The notes under the pieces were generated by a model. It was not told where the DNA came from and made no database searches. It saw only the letters and a program-made list of their open reading frames with translations. Made by a program: the position numbers and the translations under genes. A DNA stretch of 64,000 nucleotides from Stigmatella aurantiaca (GTDB lineage Bacteria; Myxococcota; Myxococcia; Myxococcales; Myxococcaceae), in contig NZ_FOAP01000006.1 in the NCBI RefSeq assembly GCF_900109545.1, forward strand, positions 62,001 to 126,000, written 5' to 3'. Numbering within the stretch: the first letter of the stretch is position 1; every line of letters starts with the position of its first letter. This document shows positions 26,046 through 35,112 of the stretch, piece after piece.

Positions 26046-27788
26046 ATGCAGACCAATAAGTTCGCTGGAATCCAGCAGCTCGGGCGGGCCCTGATGCTGC
26101 CCATCGCGGTCCTTCCCATCGCCGGCCTCCTGTTGAGGCTCGGCCAGGACGACCTGCTCGGCATCCCCTTCGTGGCCGCCGCGGGCGATGCCATCTTCTC
26201 CAACCTCGGGCTGCTGTTCGCCGTGGGTGTGGCGGTGGGCTTCGCGCGCGAGAACCATGGCGCCGCGGGGCTCGCCGGCGCGGTGGGCTTCTTCATCACC
26301 GTCAAGGGCACCGACGCCCTGGTGAGCGTGCCGCCCGAGGTGATTGGGGAGCTGACGGGGGCCGCGAAGGACCTGGCCATCGCCGGCTACAAGGCCAAGC
26401 TCGCCGCGAAGATCAGCATGCCGGCCGGCATCCTGTCGGGCCTCCTCGCCGGGCTGCTGTACAACCGCTTCAAGGACATCAAGCTGCCGGAGTACCTGGC
26501 CTTCTTCGGCGGCCGCCGGTTCGTCCCCATCATCACCAGCCTCGCCTGCCTGGTGCTCGCGGGCCTGTTCGGCTTTGGCTGGCCCCTCTTCGAGGCGGGC
26601 CTGGATGGCTTCAGCCGCCACGTGTTCGCCGCCGGCAAGCTGGGCCTGTTCGTGTACGGCTTCCTCAACCGCCTGCTCATCGTCACCGGCCTGCACCACA
26701 TCCTCAACAACATCGCCTGGTTCATCCTGGGCGACTTCAACGGGGTGACGGGTGACCTGAAGCGCTTCTTCGCGGGAGACCCCGCGGCGGGCGCCACCAT
26801 GGCGGGCTTCTTCCCCGTGATGATGTTCGGGCTGCCGGCCGCCTGCCTCGCCATGTACCACGCCGCGCCGAAGCACAACCGCGCCAAGGTGGGCGGCGTG
26901 CTGATGTCCATCGCGCTGACGTCGTTCCTGACGGGCGTCACCGAGCCGGTCGAGTTCGCCTTCATGTTCCTCGCGCCGCCGCTCTACCTGCTGCACGCGG
27001 TGCTCACGGGCCTGTCCGCCGTCATCATGGACGCGCTCAACGTGAAGCTCGGCTTCGGGTTCTCGGCGGGTCTGTTCGACTACGTGCTGAACTACGGCAA
27101 GGCGACGAACCCCATCCTCCTGCTGCCCATCGGCGCCGTGTACGCCGTCACCTACTACGCCGTGTTCCGCGTCTGCATCGCCAAGTTCAACCTGAAGACG
27201 CTGGGCCGTGAGGACGAGGAAGTCCCCGCGGTCTCCCCGGTGGGACTCCCGGTGGGGCCCGGCCTGCCGGCCCCCGCGCTGAGCCGGGGTGGCTCGTACC
27301 TGAAGGCCCTGGGCGGCGCCGCCAACGTCCAGACCGTCGACTCCTGCACGACGCGGCTGCGGCTGACCGTGGCGGACAATGCCCGCGTCGACGAGGGCGC
27401 GCTCAAGGCGCTCGGCGCGCGGGGCGTCATCCGCCCGGCCCCCGGCAGCGTCCAGGTCATCATCGGGCCGCTCGCCGAGCAGGTGGCCAACGAAGTCCAA
27501 GAGGCGCTGCGCGGCGGCGTGTCCGCGCCCGCCGCCGGTGCCAGCGCCGAGAAGACGCTGGCGCACGCCATGCTCCGGGCCCTGGGAGGGCGCGCCAACA
27601 TCCAGGAGATCGGCACCTGCACCACCCGCCTGCGGCTGGTCGTCGTCGACAACGCGCTCGTCGATGAGAGCGCCTTGAAGGAACTCGGAACCCGGGGCGT
27701 GGTGAAGCCCTCCCCGGGCTCGGTGCAGGTCATCATTGGCCCCACCGCCGAGCGGGTGGCCGATGAGCTCCGGTTGCTGATCGCTTAA
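26046..27788 (+). CDS. nagE: GlcNAc-specific PTS permease, EIIC with two EIIB domains
   Basis: 580 residues from the ATG at 26046, which has GAGAGAGG just upstream; 29 bp separate it from nagF. The N-terminal 370 residues form a glucose-superfamily EIIC channel (GRALMLPIAVLPIAG, TGLHHILNNIAW, SFLTGVTEPVEF). Two EIIB domains follow in tandem, each with the phosphorylated Cys in a conserved CTTRLRL motif (Cys434 and Cys525) and a GVxxPxPGSVQVIIGP end. It takes up GlcNAc across the inner membrane and delivers it as GlcNAc-6-P. The doubled EIIB is a variation on the usual single domain; both copies keep the active Cys. Confidence 0.93.
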   Translation: MQTNKFAGIQQLGRALMLPIAVLPIAGLLLRLGQDDLLGIPFVAAAGDAIFSNLGLLFAVGVAVGFARENHGAAGLAGAVGFFITVKGTDALVSVPPEVIGELTGAAKDLAIAGYKAKLAAKISMPAGILSGLLAGLLYNRFKDIKLPEYLAFFGGRRFVPIITSLACLVLAGLFGFGWPLFEAGLDGFSRHVFAAGKLGLFVYGFLNRLLIVTGLHHILNNIAWFILGDFNGVTGDLKRFFAGDPAAGATMAGFFPVMMFGLPAACLAMYHAAPKHNRAKVGGVLMSIALTSFLTGVTEPVEFAFMFLAPPLYLLHAVLTGLSAVIMDALNVKLGFGFSAGLFDYVLNYGKATNPILLLPIGAVYAVTYYAVFRVCIAKFNLKTLGREDEEVPAVSPVGLPVGPGLPAPALSRGGSYLKALGGAANVQTVDSCTTRLRLTVADNARVDEGALKALGARGVIRPAPGSVQVIIGPLAEQVANEVQEALRGGVSAPAAGASAEKTLAHAMLRALGGRANIQEIGTCTTRLRLVVVDNALVDESALKELGTRGVVKPSPGSVQVIIGPTAERVADELRLLIA

Positions 27789-27893
27789 CCCAGTCTCTGA
27801 ATCACCTGCATGGACTTACCCCTGGGGGGACGGCGCGAGCCGCTCCCGCCAGGGTCAGGTCCGTGCTGTCTCAAACATGGGAGGAACGAACGA

Positions 27894-30620
27894 ATGAAGC
27901 GGCTCCTGATGTCCCTGCCCCTCGCGGCGATGCTTGCCTCGGGATGTTCTGACTCGGATGACGAGAAGACCCCCACCCCCCCCACCCCCGAGCCCACCCG
28001 CCAGCCCCAGCTCGCCGTGCAGTTCGAGCCCGTGGACCACTCGGTGGGCAGCTGGCAGTTCTTCCGCGCCACCTTCACCCTGGAGAACACCGGCACCGCG
28101 GAGCTGCCCAGCACCGGCTGGAAGCTCTACTTCAGCCTCGTCCGCCACATCCTCGAGGACGGCAAGGGCGACGCGACGGGCACCCAGGAGCTCGCCAAGC
28201 AGGGCGTCCGCATCACCCCCGCGGGCAAGGCCCAGAGCGGTGACTACTACGTGATGGAGCCCGTCGAGGGCTTCCGGCCCATCGCCCCGGGCGAGAAGCG
28301 CGAGATCAGCGTGCTGATCAGCGACTGGGCCATCATGAAGGCGGATGCCCCCTCCGGCTTCCACATCACCCTCGATGGCCAGGAGCCCAACACGGCGATC
28401 GCCGTGACTTCCACGGTCAAGATCGACATCAACAACCCGAAGCACACCACGCGCTTCGAGGACGACGCCCTGCCGGTGCAGACCCCCACCCTGCGCTACG
28501 ACGAGAACCCCTCGGCGCAGACCCTGGAGCTCAAGTCCCGGCTCCTGCCCACCCCGCGCAAGGTCGAGGCGGGCACGGGCGAGCTGGCGCTCAGCGGCAA
28601 TGTCGTCATCAGCCACCCGGCCGAGCTCCGGGGCGAGGCGGCCTACCTCGTGGCCGCCCTGGGAGACGTGCTGAACGCCTCCATCACCGCCCAGACGTCC
28701 ACCGGCAACGAGCAGATCGCCCTGAGCATCGATCCCAACCTCGATGTCACCGGCGACGGCACCCGGGACGCGGAGGGCTACCAGCTCGAAGTCCAGGACG
28801 GCCGGGTGAAGATCACCGGCGCGGACGCGGCGGGCGTGTTCTACGGCATCCAGACGCTCCGCCAGCTCATCCCCGCCCAGGCCTACCAGGCGGCGGTGCA
28901 GCGGGCCAACCGCCCCACGTCCATCAACCTCCCCGTGGCGCGCATCGCCGATGCGCCGGGGTTCGCCTACCGCGGCATGCAGCTGGACGTGGGCCGCCAC
29001 TTCCAGTCCAAGGAGACCGTCAAGAAGCTGATCGACGTCATCTCCCACTTCAAGATCAACAAGTTCAACCTCCACCTAACGGACGACGAGGGGTGGCGGC
29101 TGGAGACCCCGGGGCTCCCCGAGCTGACGAGCTACGGCGCCCGCCGGGGCTTTGATCTCGAGGAGCTGGAGATGCTCCACACGGCGTTCGGCTCCGGAAA
29201 TGATCTCCAGGACGGAGACCTCATCCGCCAGAAGCCGGCCTCGCCGGAGAAGGCCAACGCCGGGGTCCGGCCCAGCTACCAGGGCTTCGAGACGGCCACG
29301 CTCAACTTCGTGGGCAAGGGCAATGGGTACTACACCACCACGGACTTCGAGGAGATCCTCCGGTACGCCGCCGAGCGGCACATCGAGGTCATCCCCGAGA
29401 TCGACATGCCGGGCCACGCCCGGGCGGCCGTCAAGGCCATGGAGTACCGCTACCGCAAGCTCAAGGACCTGGATCCCGCGCAGGCGGCCGCCTACCGGCT
29501 GATCGACCCGGACGACACCTCCAAGCACAAGAGCGTCCAGGGCTACACGGACAACTTCGTCAACCCGTGCCTGGAGACCACCTACGCCTTCCTGACCAAG
29601 GTGGCCACGGAGATCAAGGCGCGCTACGACGCGGCCGGCGTCCCGCTGAAGACGATCCACGCCGGTGGCGACGAGCTGCCCGCGCTCAACCCCCACGTCT
29701 GGTGGCAGGGCTCGCCGCTGTGCAAGGCGAACGCCGCGACCAAGGACATGACGGACCACCAGCTCTTCAACCAGTTCTTCTCGCGCTGGAGCCAGATCAT
29801 CACCGCCACGGGCGCGAAGGTGACGGGCTGGGACGACATCATCCACAACGGGCTCACCCTGCCCGGCTTCATGCCGATGCCGTGGAGCAACGTGTGGGGC
29901 TGGGGCCGCGAGGACGACGCGTACAAGTACGCCAACCAGGGCTACAAGGTCATCCTGTCCCACTCGACGAACCTCTACATGGACCTGGCCTACAACAAGG
30001 ATCCGGACGAGCCCGGCTACTACTGGGCCAACTTCGTCGACGAGAAGAAGACCTTCGAGTACCGGCCGTTCGACATCTACGCCAACGCCACCCACAACCG
30101 CATGGGCGTGCCGTTCAAGCCCTCCGACTGGGACGGCAAGGAGCGCCTGACGGCCGAGGGCAAGAAGAACATCCTCGGCATGCAGGGGCTGCTCTGGGCC
30201 GAGAACCTGAAGACGCCCGAGGTGATGGAGTACCTGGCCTTCCCGAAGGTGCTCGGCGTCGCCGAGCGCGCCTGGAACCCGGAGCTGCCGGACGTGAGCC
30301 AGATGCCCGCCCTGTGGGGCCAGTTCACCAACAGCCTCGGCCAGCACGTGCTGCCGCGCCTGGGGGCCTACCGCCCGGTGGACCTGCGTGACGAGCTGCC
30401 CGACGCGGTGGGGGTGAACTACCGCATCCCGCTGCCGGGCGCGCGCCTCATGGACGGGAAGCTGCACGCCAACGTGCGCTACCCGGGCATGACCCTCGAG
30501 TACTCGGTGGATGGGGGCAAGACCTGGACGGCGTACACGGAGCCCGTGACGGCCTCCGCCGGTGTGCAGCTGCGCACGCGGGCCGCCGACGGCCGCGCCA
30601 GCCGCGTCACCACCCTGTAG
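27894..30620 (+). CDS. Lipoprotein beta-N-acetylhexosaminidase (chitobiase), GH20
   Basis: 908 residues. The ATG at 27894 has GGGAGGAA upstream and begins a signal peptide with lipobox ASGC, so the enzyme is lipid-anchored. An N-terminal CHB_HEX carbohydrate-binding domain (about 40-190), a GH20b domain and the GH20 TIM barrel follow. HAGGDE holds the catalytic Asp593-Glu594 pair used in substrate-assisted hydrolysis, and GYTDNFVNPCLE and VWGWGRED line the pocket. A C-terminal CHB_HEX_C domain ends the protein. It releases GlcNAc from chitobiose and chitin oligomers, feeding the PTS encoded just upstream. Confidence 0.93.
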   Translation: MKRLLMSLPLAAMLASGCSDSDDEKTPTPPTPEPTRQPQLAVQFEPVDHSVGSWQFFRATFTLENTGTAELPSTGWKLYFSLVRHILEDGKGDATGTQELAKQGVRITPAGKAQSGDYYVMEPVEGFRPIAPGEKREISVLISDWAIMKADAPSGFHITLDGQEPNTAIAVTSTVKIDINNPKHTTRFEDDALPVQTPTLRYDENPSAQTLELKSRLLPTPRKVEAGTGELALSGNVVISHPAELRGEAAYLVAALGDVLNASITAQTSTGNEQIALSIDPNLDVTGDGTRDAEGYQLEVQDGRVKITGADAAGVFYGIQTLRQLIPAQAYQAAVQRANRPTSINLPVARIADAPGFAYRGMQLDVGRHFQSKETVKKLIDVISHFKINKFNLHLTDDEGWRLETPGLPELTSYGARRGFDLEELEMLHTAFGSGNDLQDGDLIRQKPASPEKANAGVRPSYQGFETATLNFVGKGNGYYTTTDFEEILRYAAERHIEVIPEIDMPGHARAAVKAMEYRYRKLKDLDPAQAAAYRLIDPDDTSKHKSVQGYTDNFVNPCLETTYAFLTKVATEIKARYDAAGVPLKTIHAGGDELPALNPHVWWQGSPLCKANAATKDMTDHQLFNQFFSRWSQIITATGAKVTGWDDIIHNGLTLPGFMPMPWSNVWGWGREDDAYKYANQGYKVILSHSTNLYMDLAYNKDPDEPGYYWANFVDEKKTFEYRPFDIYANATHNRMGVPFKPSDWDGKERLTAEGKKNILGMQGLLWAENLKTPEVMEYLAFPKVLGVAERAWNPELPDVSQMPALWGQFTNSLGQHVLPRLGAYRPVDLRDELPDAVGVNYRIPLPGARLMDGKLHANVRYPGMTLEYSVDGGKTWTAYTEPVTASAGVQLRTRAADGRASRVTTL

Positions 30621-30638
30621 TCAGCGTCTCTCCCCCCG

Positions 30639-30660
30639 GCCCCGCGGGCTCCCGCGGGGC
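30639..30660 (+). terminator. GC-rich hairpin after the chitobiase gene
   Basis: A perfect 10-bp stem (GCCCCGCGGG/CCCGCGGGGC) with a 2-nt loop lies 19 bp after the stop codon. A short TTTT follows 8 nt later, so it is an imperfect intrinsic terminator of the PTS-chitobiase operon. Confidence 0.55.
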
Positions 30661-30717
30661 TGGAGGGTTTTAGCACCCGACTGGCGGGGGTGATGCGCGC
30701 CCCCGCCCTTCCCTCAC

Positions 30718-31323
30718 ATGGTCCAGATGAGAGCCCAACCCTCGTATCATCGTCCGGCGGTGGTCACGGCGGATGCCCCTCGGATGCGTGCTGTCGTGGC
30801 CAGGCACCGGGCCGCGACCGAATCCCTGCTCGCGCAGCTCCTCCCGCGGGTTCGGAACAAGGTCCGCTACTCACTTCACTGTGACTCGGAAGTGGATGAC
30901 ATCACCCAGGAAGCCCTGATGGCCATCGTGCGCGGGCTGCCCTCCTACCGCGGCGACGGGGCCTTCGAGTCCTGGGTGGACCGGGTGGCGGGCCGGGTGG
31001 CCTTCGCCGCCTCCAGCCGGGTCCGCGCCGAGCGCAGCCAGCTCAACCTGGAGGACGACAGCGCCGGGCTGAACTCCCTGCCGGAGGAGGCGCCCTCCTC
31101 GGAGGACTGCCTGCTGCGCCGCCAGTTCGCCAAGCTGCTGGAGCAGCTCTCCGACGAGCAGCGCCGGGTGCTGGTGCTGCACCACGTGCAGGACATGAGC
31201 GTCCCGGAGATGGCCGAGCAGCTCGGGGTCCCCTTCGAGACGGTCCGCAGCCGGCTCCGCCTGGGAAGGGCCCACCTCCGGGCGCTCTTCCTCGCCCAGT
31301 ACGGCGAGGAAGCCGAGCCCTGA
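30718..31323 (+). CDS. ECF-type RNA polymerase sigma factor
   Basis: 201 residues. A region 2 helix set (EVDDITQEALMAIVRGLPSYRG, FESWVDRVAGRVAF) and a region 4 helix-turn-helix (LSDEQRRVLVLHHVQDMS, MAEQLGVPFETVRSRLRLGR) are clear, and region 3 is missing, as in ECF sigma factors. No anti-sigma gene is adjacent, so control may be transcriptional or by an unlinked partner. It lies between the chitobiase and the chitinases; regulation of chitinase genes is a guess from position. ATG at 30718 and 30727 are both possible starts. It is convergent with the 31352-33199 chitinase gene. Confidence 0.88.
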   Translation: MVQMRAQPSYHRPAVVTADAPRMRAVVARHRAATESLLAQLLPRVRNKVRYSLHCDSEVDDITQEALMAIVRGLPSYRGDGAFESWVDRVAGRVAFAASSRVRAERSQLNLEDDSAGLNSLPEEAPSSEDCLLRRQFAKLLEQLSDEQRRVLVLHHVQDMSVPEMAEQLGVPFETVRSRLRLGRAHLRALFLAQYGEEAEP

Positions 31324-31351
31324 AGGCCCCGGCCTCCCCGCCCTCCCCCCG

Positions 31352-33199
31352 CTAGTACTTCGGCAGGGTGGGGATGCTCTGGTTGCAGTTGCTGGTGATG
31401 CCGAGGATCTGGCAGACCTTCTGGCCGGCGGAGTTCACCGAGGCGGCTCCGGCGGGCGGGGCCATGTGGACGCGCTCCTTCCAGATCTGCCACACCATCA
31501 TGCCGTCGGTGGCCTTGCCCTTGTTCTTCATGTACGTGGCGAGCGTCTCGACGTTGTAATACTTCGTCGCCATGTTGTTCTGGCCGGTGAGCATCTCGGC
31601 GTCGTACACGGTGCCGGGGTCCGCGTTGAGCCGCAGCGTCGCGCCGCCCGCGCCCTCGGGAGCAATCTCCAGCCCCATCGCGATCGGGCCGCTGTAGATG
31701 GCCCGGTACGACTCATAGCCCTCGCGGGGATCGTAGTACTCGCCCCCGTCGTAGGACATGAGGTTGATGTGGTGCAGCTTGCTGCCGTGGTTCTTCACCA
31801 CGCTGTACATGGTGCCGCCGAAGGGCGAGCCCCACTGCACCTTGCCCTCCTCGAACGGGGTGCCCTTCACGTAGTAGGCGCCCGTGGACCAGCCCGCGAT
31901 GGAGATGCCCAGCTTCAGCCCGCGCGAGCGGATGGTGCTGTCCAGGCTGGTGATGATGCCGGCAATCTCTCCGTCCTTGGAGCAGCTGAACTGGGCGGCC
32001 TCCAGCTTGTTGCAGCTGCTGCCGCTCGACTCCCAGTCGATGTCGATGCCGTCAGCGCCCAGGTCCTGCGCCAGGTCCACGACGCGCGCGGCGTTGAAGC
32101 TCTCCCACTGGGTGCCCTGGCTGTAGCTCCACCCGCCCACGGACAGCCACACCTGGGTGCCGCGCGTGCGCAGGGCGCGGATGTTGTTGATGAGCGTCTG
32201 CGACTGGGCCGGGGTGAACTTCTTCTGCCCGGTGTTCGTCGTGGCGCCCTCGAAGAACTCAAGCCCGGCCACTTCCTGGTCGAACGCGAACGAGCCCTTC
32301 TGGTAGGCCGTGTTCGGCCGCACGAAGGACAGGTTCAGGTGCGTGTAGTAGCTGGGGATGTTCGCGGGGGTGAGGTCCTCGATGCTGGTGTTCCAGCTGC
32401 TCGCGTAGCCGATGTACATCCGGCCACCCGGCGGGAGGGGTGGATCCTGCGGCAGGGCGACGGTGACGCCCGCCGCGCTGGAAGTCGCACTGTTCCCCGC
32501 CCCGTCGAAGGCCTTCGCCGTGTAGCTGTAGGTGCCGTTCTGCGCGCTGGAGCTGAAGCCGTCCGACACGCTGTAGGGGCTGGTGGTGTCCGTGCTCAGC
32601 AGGGTGCCGTTCTTGTAGAACTCGACCCGGGCCACGCCCACGTTGTCGCTCGCCGGGGCGGTGAGGACGACGCTGCCCGCGCTGGTGAGCCGCGTGGTGC
32701 TGGCCGACAGGCTGACCGTCGGGGCGGTCTTGTCGTTCGGGTCCGTGGGCGGCAGGCCCCCATCACACGAGTAGCCGTTGATGGTGCAGGCGCTCAGCCC
32801 GCTGTAGGTCCCCGCGCCCTCGAAGGTGACGGTGACGCTGCCCAGCGCGGGCACCACGTTGCCGCCCCAGGCGTTGGGGAGGAACGTCCACGAGCCATCG
32901 CTGCCCTGGCTGGCGGAGCCGCCCGCGCCCCAGGGAGCGCCCCGGACCGAGACGGTGCCGTTGAACTTGAACTTGAGCGCCCAGTCGGTGATGGGGCTGG
33001 AGGTGGTGTTCTGGATGGTGAACACCCCGTTGAAGCCTCCATCCCACTTGGAGCTGGTGGCGAAGGTGGCCTTCAGCCCGGCGGCGGACGCCGCGAGCTG
33101 GAGGCTCTGCAGGGTGGCGGGCTCCTGCGGCTCCTCACCGCAAGAAGCCGCCAGGGCGCCCACGAGGGCGGTCACAAGGAATTTTCTCGGCTGACGCAT
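31352..33199 (-). CDS. Lipoprotein GH18 chitinase with CBM2-like and Ig-like domains
   Basis: 615 residues. The signal peptide has lipobox AASC. A CBM2-type module (about 35-145, with SKWDGGFNGVFTIQNT) and a Big-type Ig domain (about 150-245) precede the GH18 barrel. The barrel has the strand motif VWLSVGGWSYSQG and the catalytic DGIDIDWE, whose last residue is Glu390. The final INLMSYDGGEYYDP and MVWQIWKE match chitinases of the ChiA/ChiD families. It hydrolyses chitin chains outside the cell. It is 33 bp downstream of the next chitinase gene on the same strand, so the three chitin genes form one transcription unit. Confidence 0.92.
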   Translation of the reverse strand: MRQPRKFLVTALVGALAASCGEEPQEPATLQSLQLAASAAGLKATFATSSKWDGGFNGVFTIQNTTSSPITDWALKFKFNGTVSVRGAPWGAGGSASQGSDGSWTFLPNAWGGNVVPALGSVTVTFEGAGTYSGLSACTINGYSCDGGLPPTDPNDKTAPTVSLSASTTRLTSAGSVVLTAPASDNVGVARVEFYKNGTLLSTDTTSPYSVSDGFSSSAQNGTYSYTAKAFDGAGNSATSSAAGVTVALPQDPPLPPGGRMYIGYASSWNTSIEDLTPANIPSYYTHLNLSFVRPNTAYQKGSFAFDQEVAGLEFFEGATTNTGQKKFTPAQSQTLINNIRALRTRGTQVWLSVGGWSYSQGTQWESFNAARVVDLAQDLGADGIDIDWESSGSSCNKLEAAQFSCSKDGEIAGIITSLDSTIRSRGLKLGISIAGWSTGAYYVKGTPFEEGKVQWGSPFGGTMYSVVKNHGSKLHHINLMSYDGGEYYDPREGYESYRAIYSGPIAMGLEIAPEGAGGATLRLNADPGTVYDAEMLTGQNNMATKYYNVETLATYMKNKGKATDGMMVWQIWKERVHMAPPAGAASVNSAGQKVCQILGITSNCNQSIPTLPKY

Positions 33200-33232
33200 G
33201 GAATCCTCTGAGAGATGCGCGGAAGGGACGGC

Positions 33233-35059
33233 CTACTGGTACCGGTCCAGGTAGGCGCGGTGGCTGTTGGAGAACTCGGAGTTGAAGTACTTGTCCCAGT
33301 TGATCGACCAGGTCATCAGCCCCTTGAAGCCGGGGTAGCCCGAGGACTGGCGCAGCACGTAGGTGCCGCCGAAGGACTGGCCCTTGATGAGGTAGTCGAG
33401 CGCCTTCTGGACGTTGGCGGGCGTCGTGTAGCCCCCGCCCGCGGCCTGCGGAGAGGCGGGCAGGCCGATGATGACCTGATCCGGGCGCAGCGCCGGGAAG
33501 ACGTTGCTGCTGTTGCGGCCTACGGGGAAGCCCTGGAGCAGCATCTCCGCCATGGCCACGTGGAAGTCCGCGGTGCCCTGCGCGTACGCCTTGCCATCCA
33601 GGCCCTCCACGGAGCCCGTGTTGTAGTGCTGCACGTGCAGGTAGGTCAGCCGGTCACGCAGCGCGTAGATGACCGGGAGGTAGGCGCCCCACGGCCCGCC
33701 GTAGGCGGCGAACCCGCCCTGCACGTAGGCCGTCTCGGGGGCCATGGTGAGGATGAAGCCGGAGCCGTACGCGCTGAGGATCTGCCGGGTGGCGTCGATG
33801 AGGTTGACGATCTTCGGCGTCGTCGGGCTGCGGAAGTTGGTGTCGCCGCCGTTGAGGGACAGGGAGCTGCCCTCCAGGTCCAGGTCCATGCCGTCGAACC
33901 CGTAGGTGGTGATGATCGACTTCATCGTGTTGATGAAGTTCTGCTTGGCGGTGGCATCGGCCAGGTCCACGGTGCCGTTGGCGCCACCGATGGAGATGAG
34001 CACCTTCTTGCCCTGCGCCTTGAGCGCGGCGATGTCCGCCTTGAAGTCGGCGACGGTCGAGTTGTAGGGCTCGAACGCCATGTTGCCGGTGGTGGGGCCG
34101 CCCACGGGCTCGGCGAAGGCGACCTGGATGACGTCGTACTTGGGCGAGATGTCCTTCAGCCGGATGTTCGTCGAGCCGTTGTCGAAGTTGTGCCAGTAGC
34201 CCACGATGATCTTGCTGCCCACGGGCGGGGGCGCCGACGTCTTCGCCGAGATGCTGGCGCTGGCCGCGGAGCGGTTACCGGCCGCATCCCGGGCCTTCAC
34301 CGTGAAGGTGTACGTCATGTTGGCCGACAGGCCGGAGACCGTGGCGCTCGTGCCCGTGGCGGTGGCCGCCGCGGTGGTGGCGCTGCCCACGAACACCTCG
34401 TAGCCCGTCACCCCGATGTTGTCGGTGGAGCCGGTCCAGGCCAGCGAGACGCTGCCGCTGGTCACGCCCGTGGAGCGCAGGCTCGACGGGGCGGTGGGCG
34501 CCTGGTTGTCATTGCTCACCGGGGACGTCGTCACGCTGAGGGCGGAGCTGGCCGCGGACCAGTTGCCGGCCGCATCGCGCGCCTTCACCGTGAAGGTGTA
34601 CGTCATGTTGGGCGAGAGCCCGGAGACCGTGACGCTCGTGCCGGTGGTGGTCACCGACGTGGACGCCGCGCCGGTCACGAACACCTGGTAGCCCGTCACC
34701 CCCACGTTGTCCGAGGAGGCACTCCAGGTGAGGGAGACGCTGCTGGACGTCTTGCCCGGAGCGCTCAGCCCCGACGGCGCCGAAGGGGCCTGGACATCCA
34801 CCGAGCCCGCCGTCTCCAGCCACAGGGCAGGCACGTTGGGCGGCTCCCAGCCCACCAGGGACGTGTGCGCCTGACGGCAGTCATAGGCCTTGCCGGAGTA
34901 GGTGACGTTATCGCCCTGGGCATAGGCGACCGACGGGGCCCAGGCCCCCCGGTTGGCGGCCATCGCCAGGGTGGGCACCAGGCTCCACACCAGGGCCACC
35001 AGGGCCAACCACGACACCATGCTCCGCCCGGACCGCCGGGCCACTTGCAACGCACTCAT
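33233..35059 (-). CDS. Secreted GH18 chitinase with CBM5/12 and two FnIII domains
   Basis: 608 residues from the ATG at 35059, with AAGGAA upstream. A Sec signal peptide ends near AMAANRG. A CBM5/12 chitin-binding module (WAPSVAYAQGDNVTYSGKAY, WEPPNVPALW) is followed by two near-identical FnIII domains (about 90-185 and 188-280), a sign of recent duplication. The GH18 catalytic domain has VLISIGGANG and DGMDLDLEG with catalytic Glu396, then LTMAPET and HVQHYNTG, as in ChiD-type bacterial chitinases. It should be a free, exported chitinase, complementing the lipid-anchored one. Confidence 0.93.
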   Translation of the reverse strand: MSALQVARRSGRSMVSWLALVALVWSLVPTLAMAANRGAWAPSVAYAQGDNVTYSGKAYDCRQAHTSLVGWEPPNVPALWLETAGSVDVQAPSAPSGLSAPGKTSSSVSLTWSASSDNVGVTGYQVFVTGAASTSVTTTGTSVTVSGLSPNMTYTFTVKARDAAGNWSAASSALSVTTSPVSNDNQAPTAPSSLRSTGVTSGSVSLAWTGSTDNIGVTGYEVFVGSATTAAATATGTSATVSGLSANMTYTFTVKARDAAGNRSAASASISAKTSAPPPVGSKIIVGYWHNFDNGSTNIRLKDISPKYDVIQVAFAEPVGGPTTGNMAFEPYNSTVADFKADIAALKAQGKKVLISIGGANGTVDLADATAKQNFINTMKSIITTYGFDGMDLDLEGSSLSLNGGDTNFRSPTTPKIVNLIDATRQILSAYGSGFILTMAPETAYVQGGFAAYGGPWGAYLPVIYALRDRLTYLHVQHYNTGSVEGLDGKAYAQGTADFHVAMAEMLLQGFPVGRNSSNVFPALRPDQVIIGLPASPQAAGGGYTTPANVQKALDYLIKGQSFGGTYVLRQSSGYPGFKGLMTWSINWDKYFNSEFSNSHRAYLDRYQ

Positions 35060-35112
35060 GGGGGATTCCTTTTGTGAAGCGTGAGGTTTGAGAGAGAGGG
35101 ATTCGGAGACCG

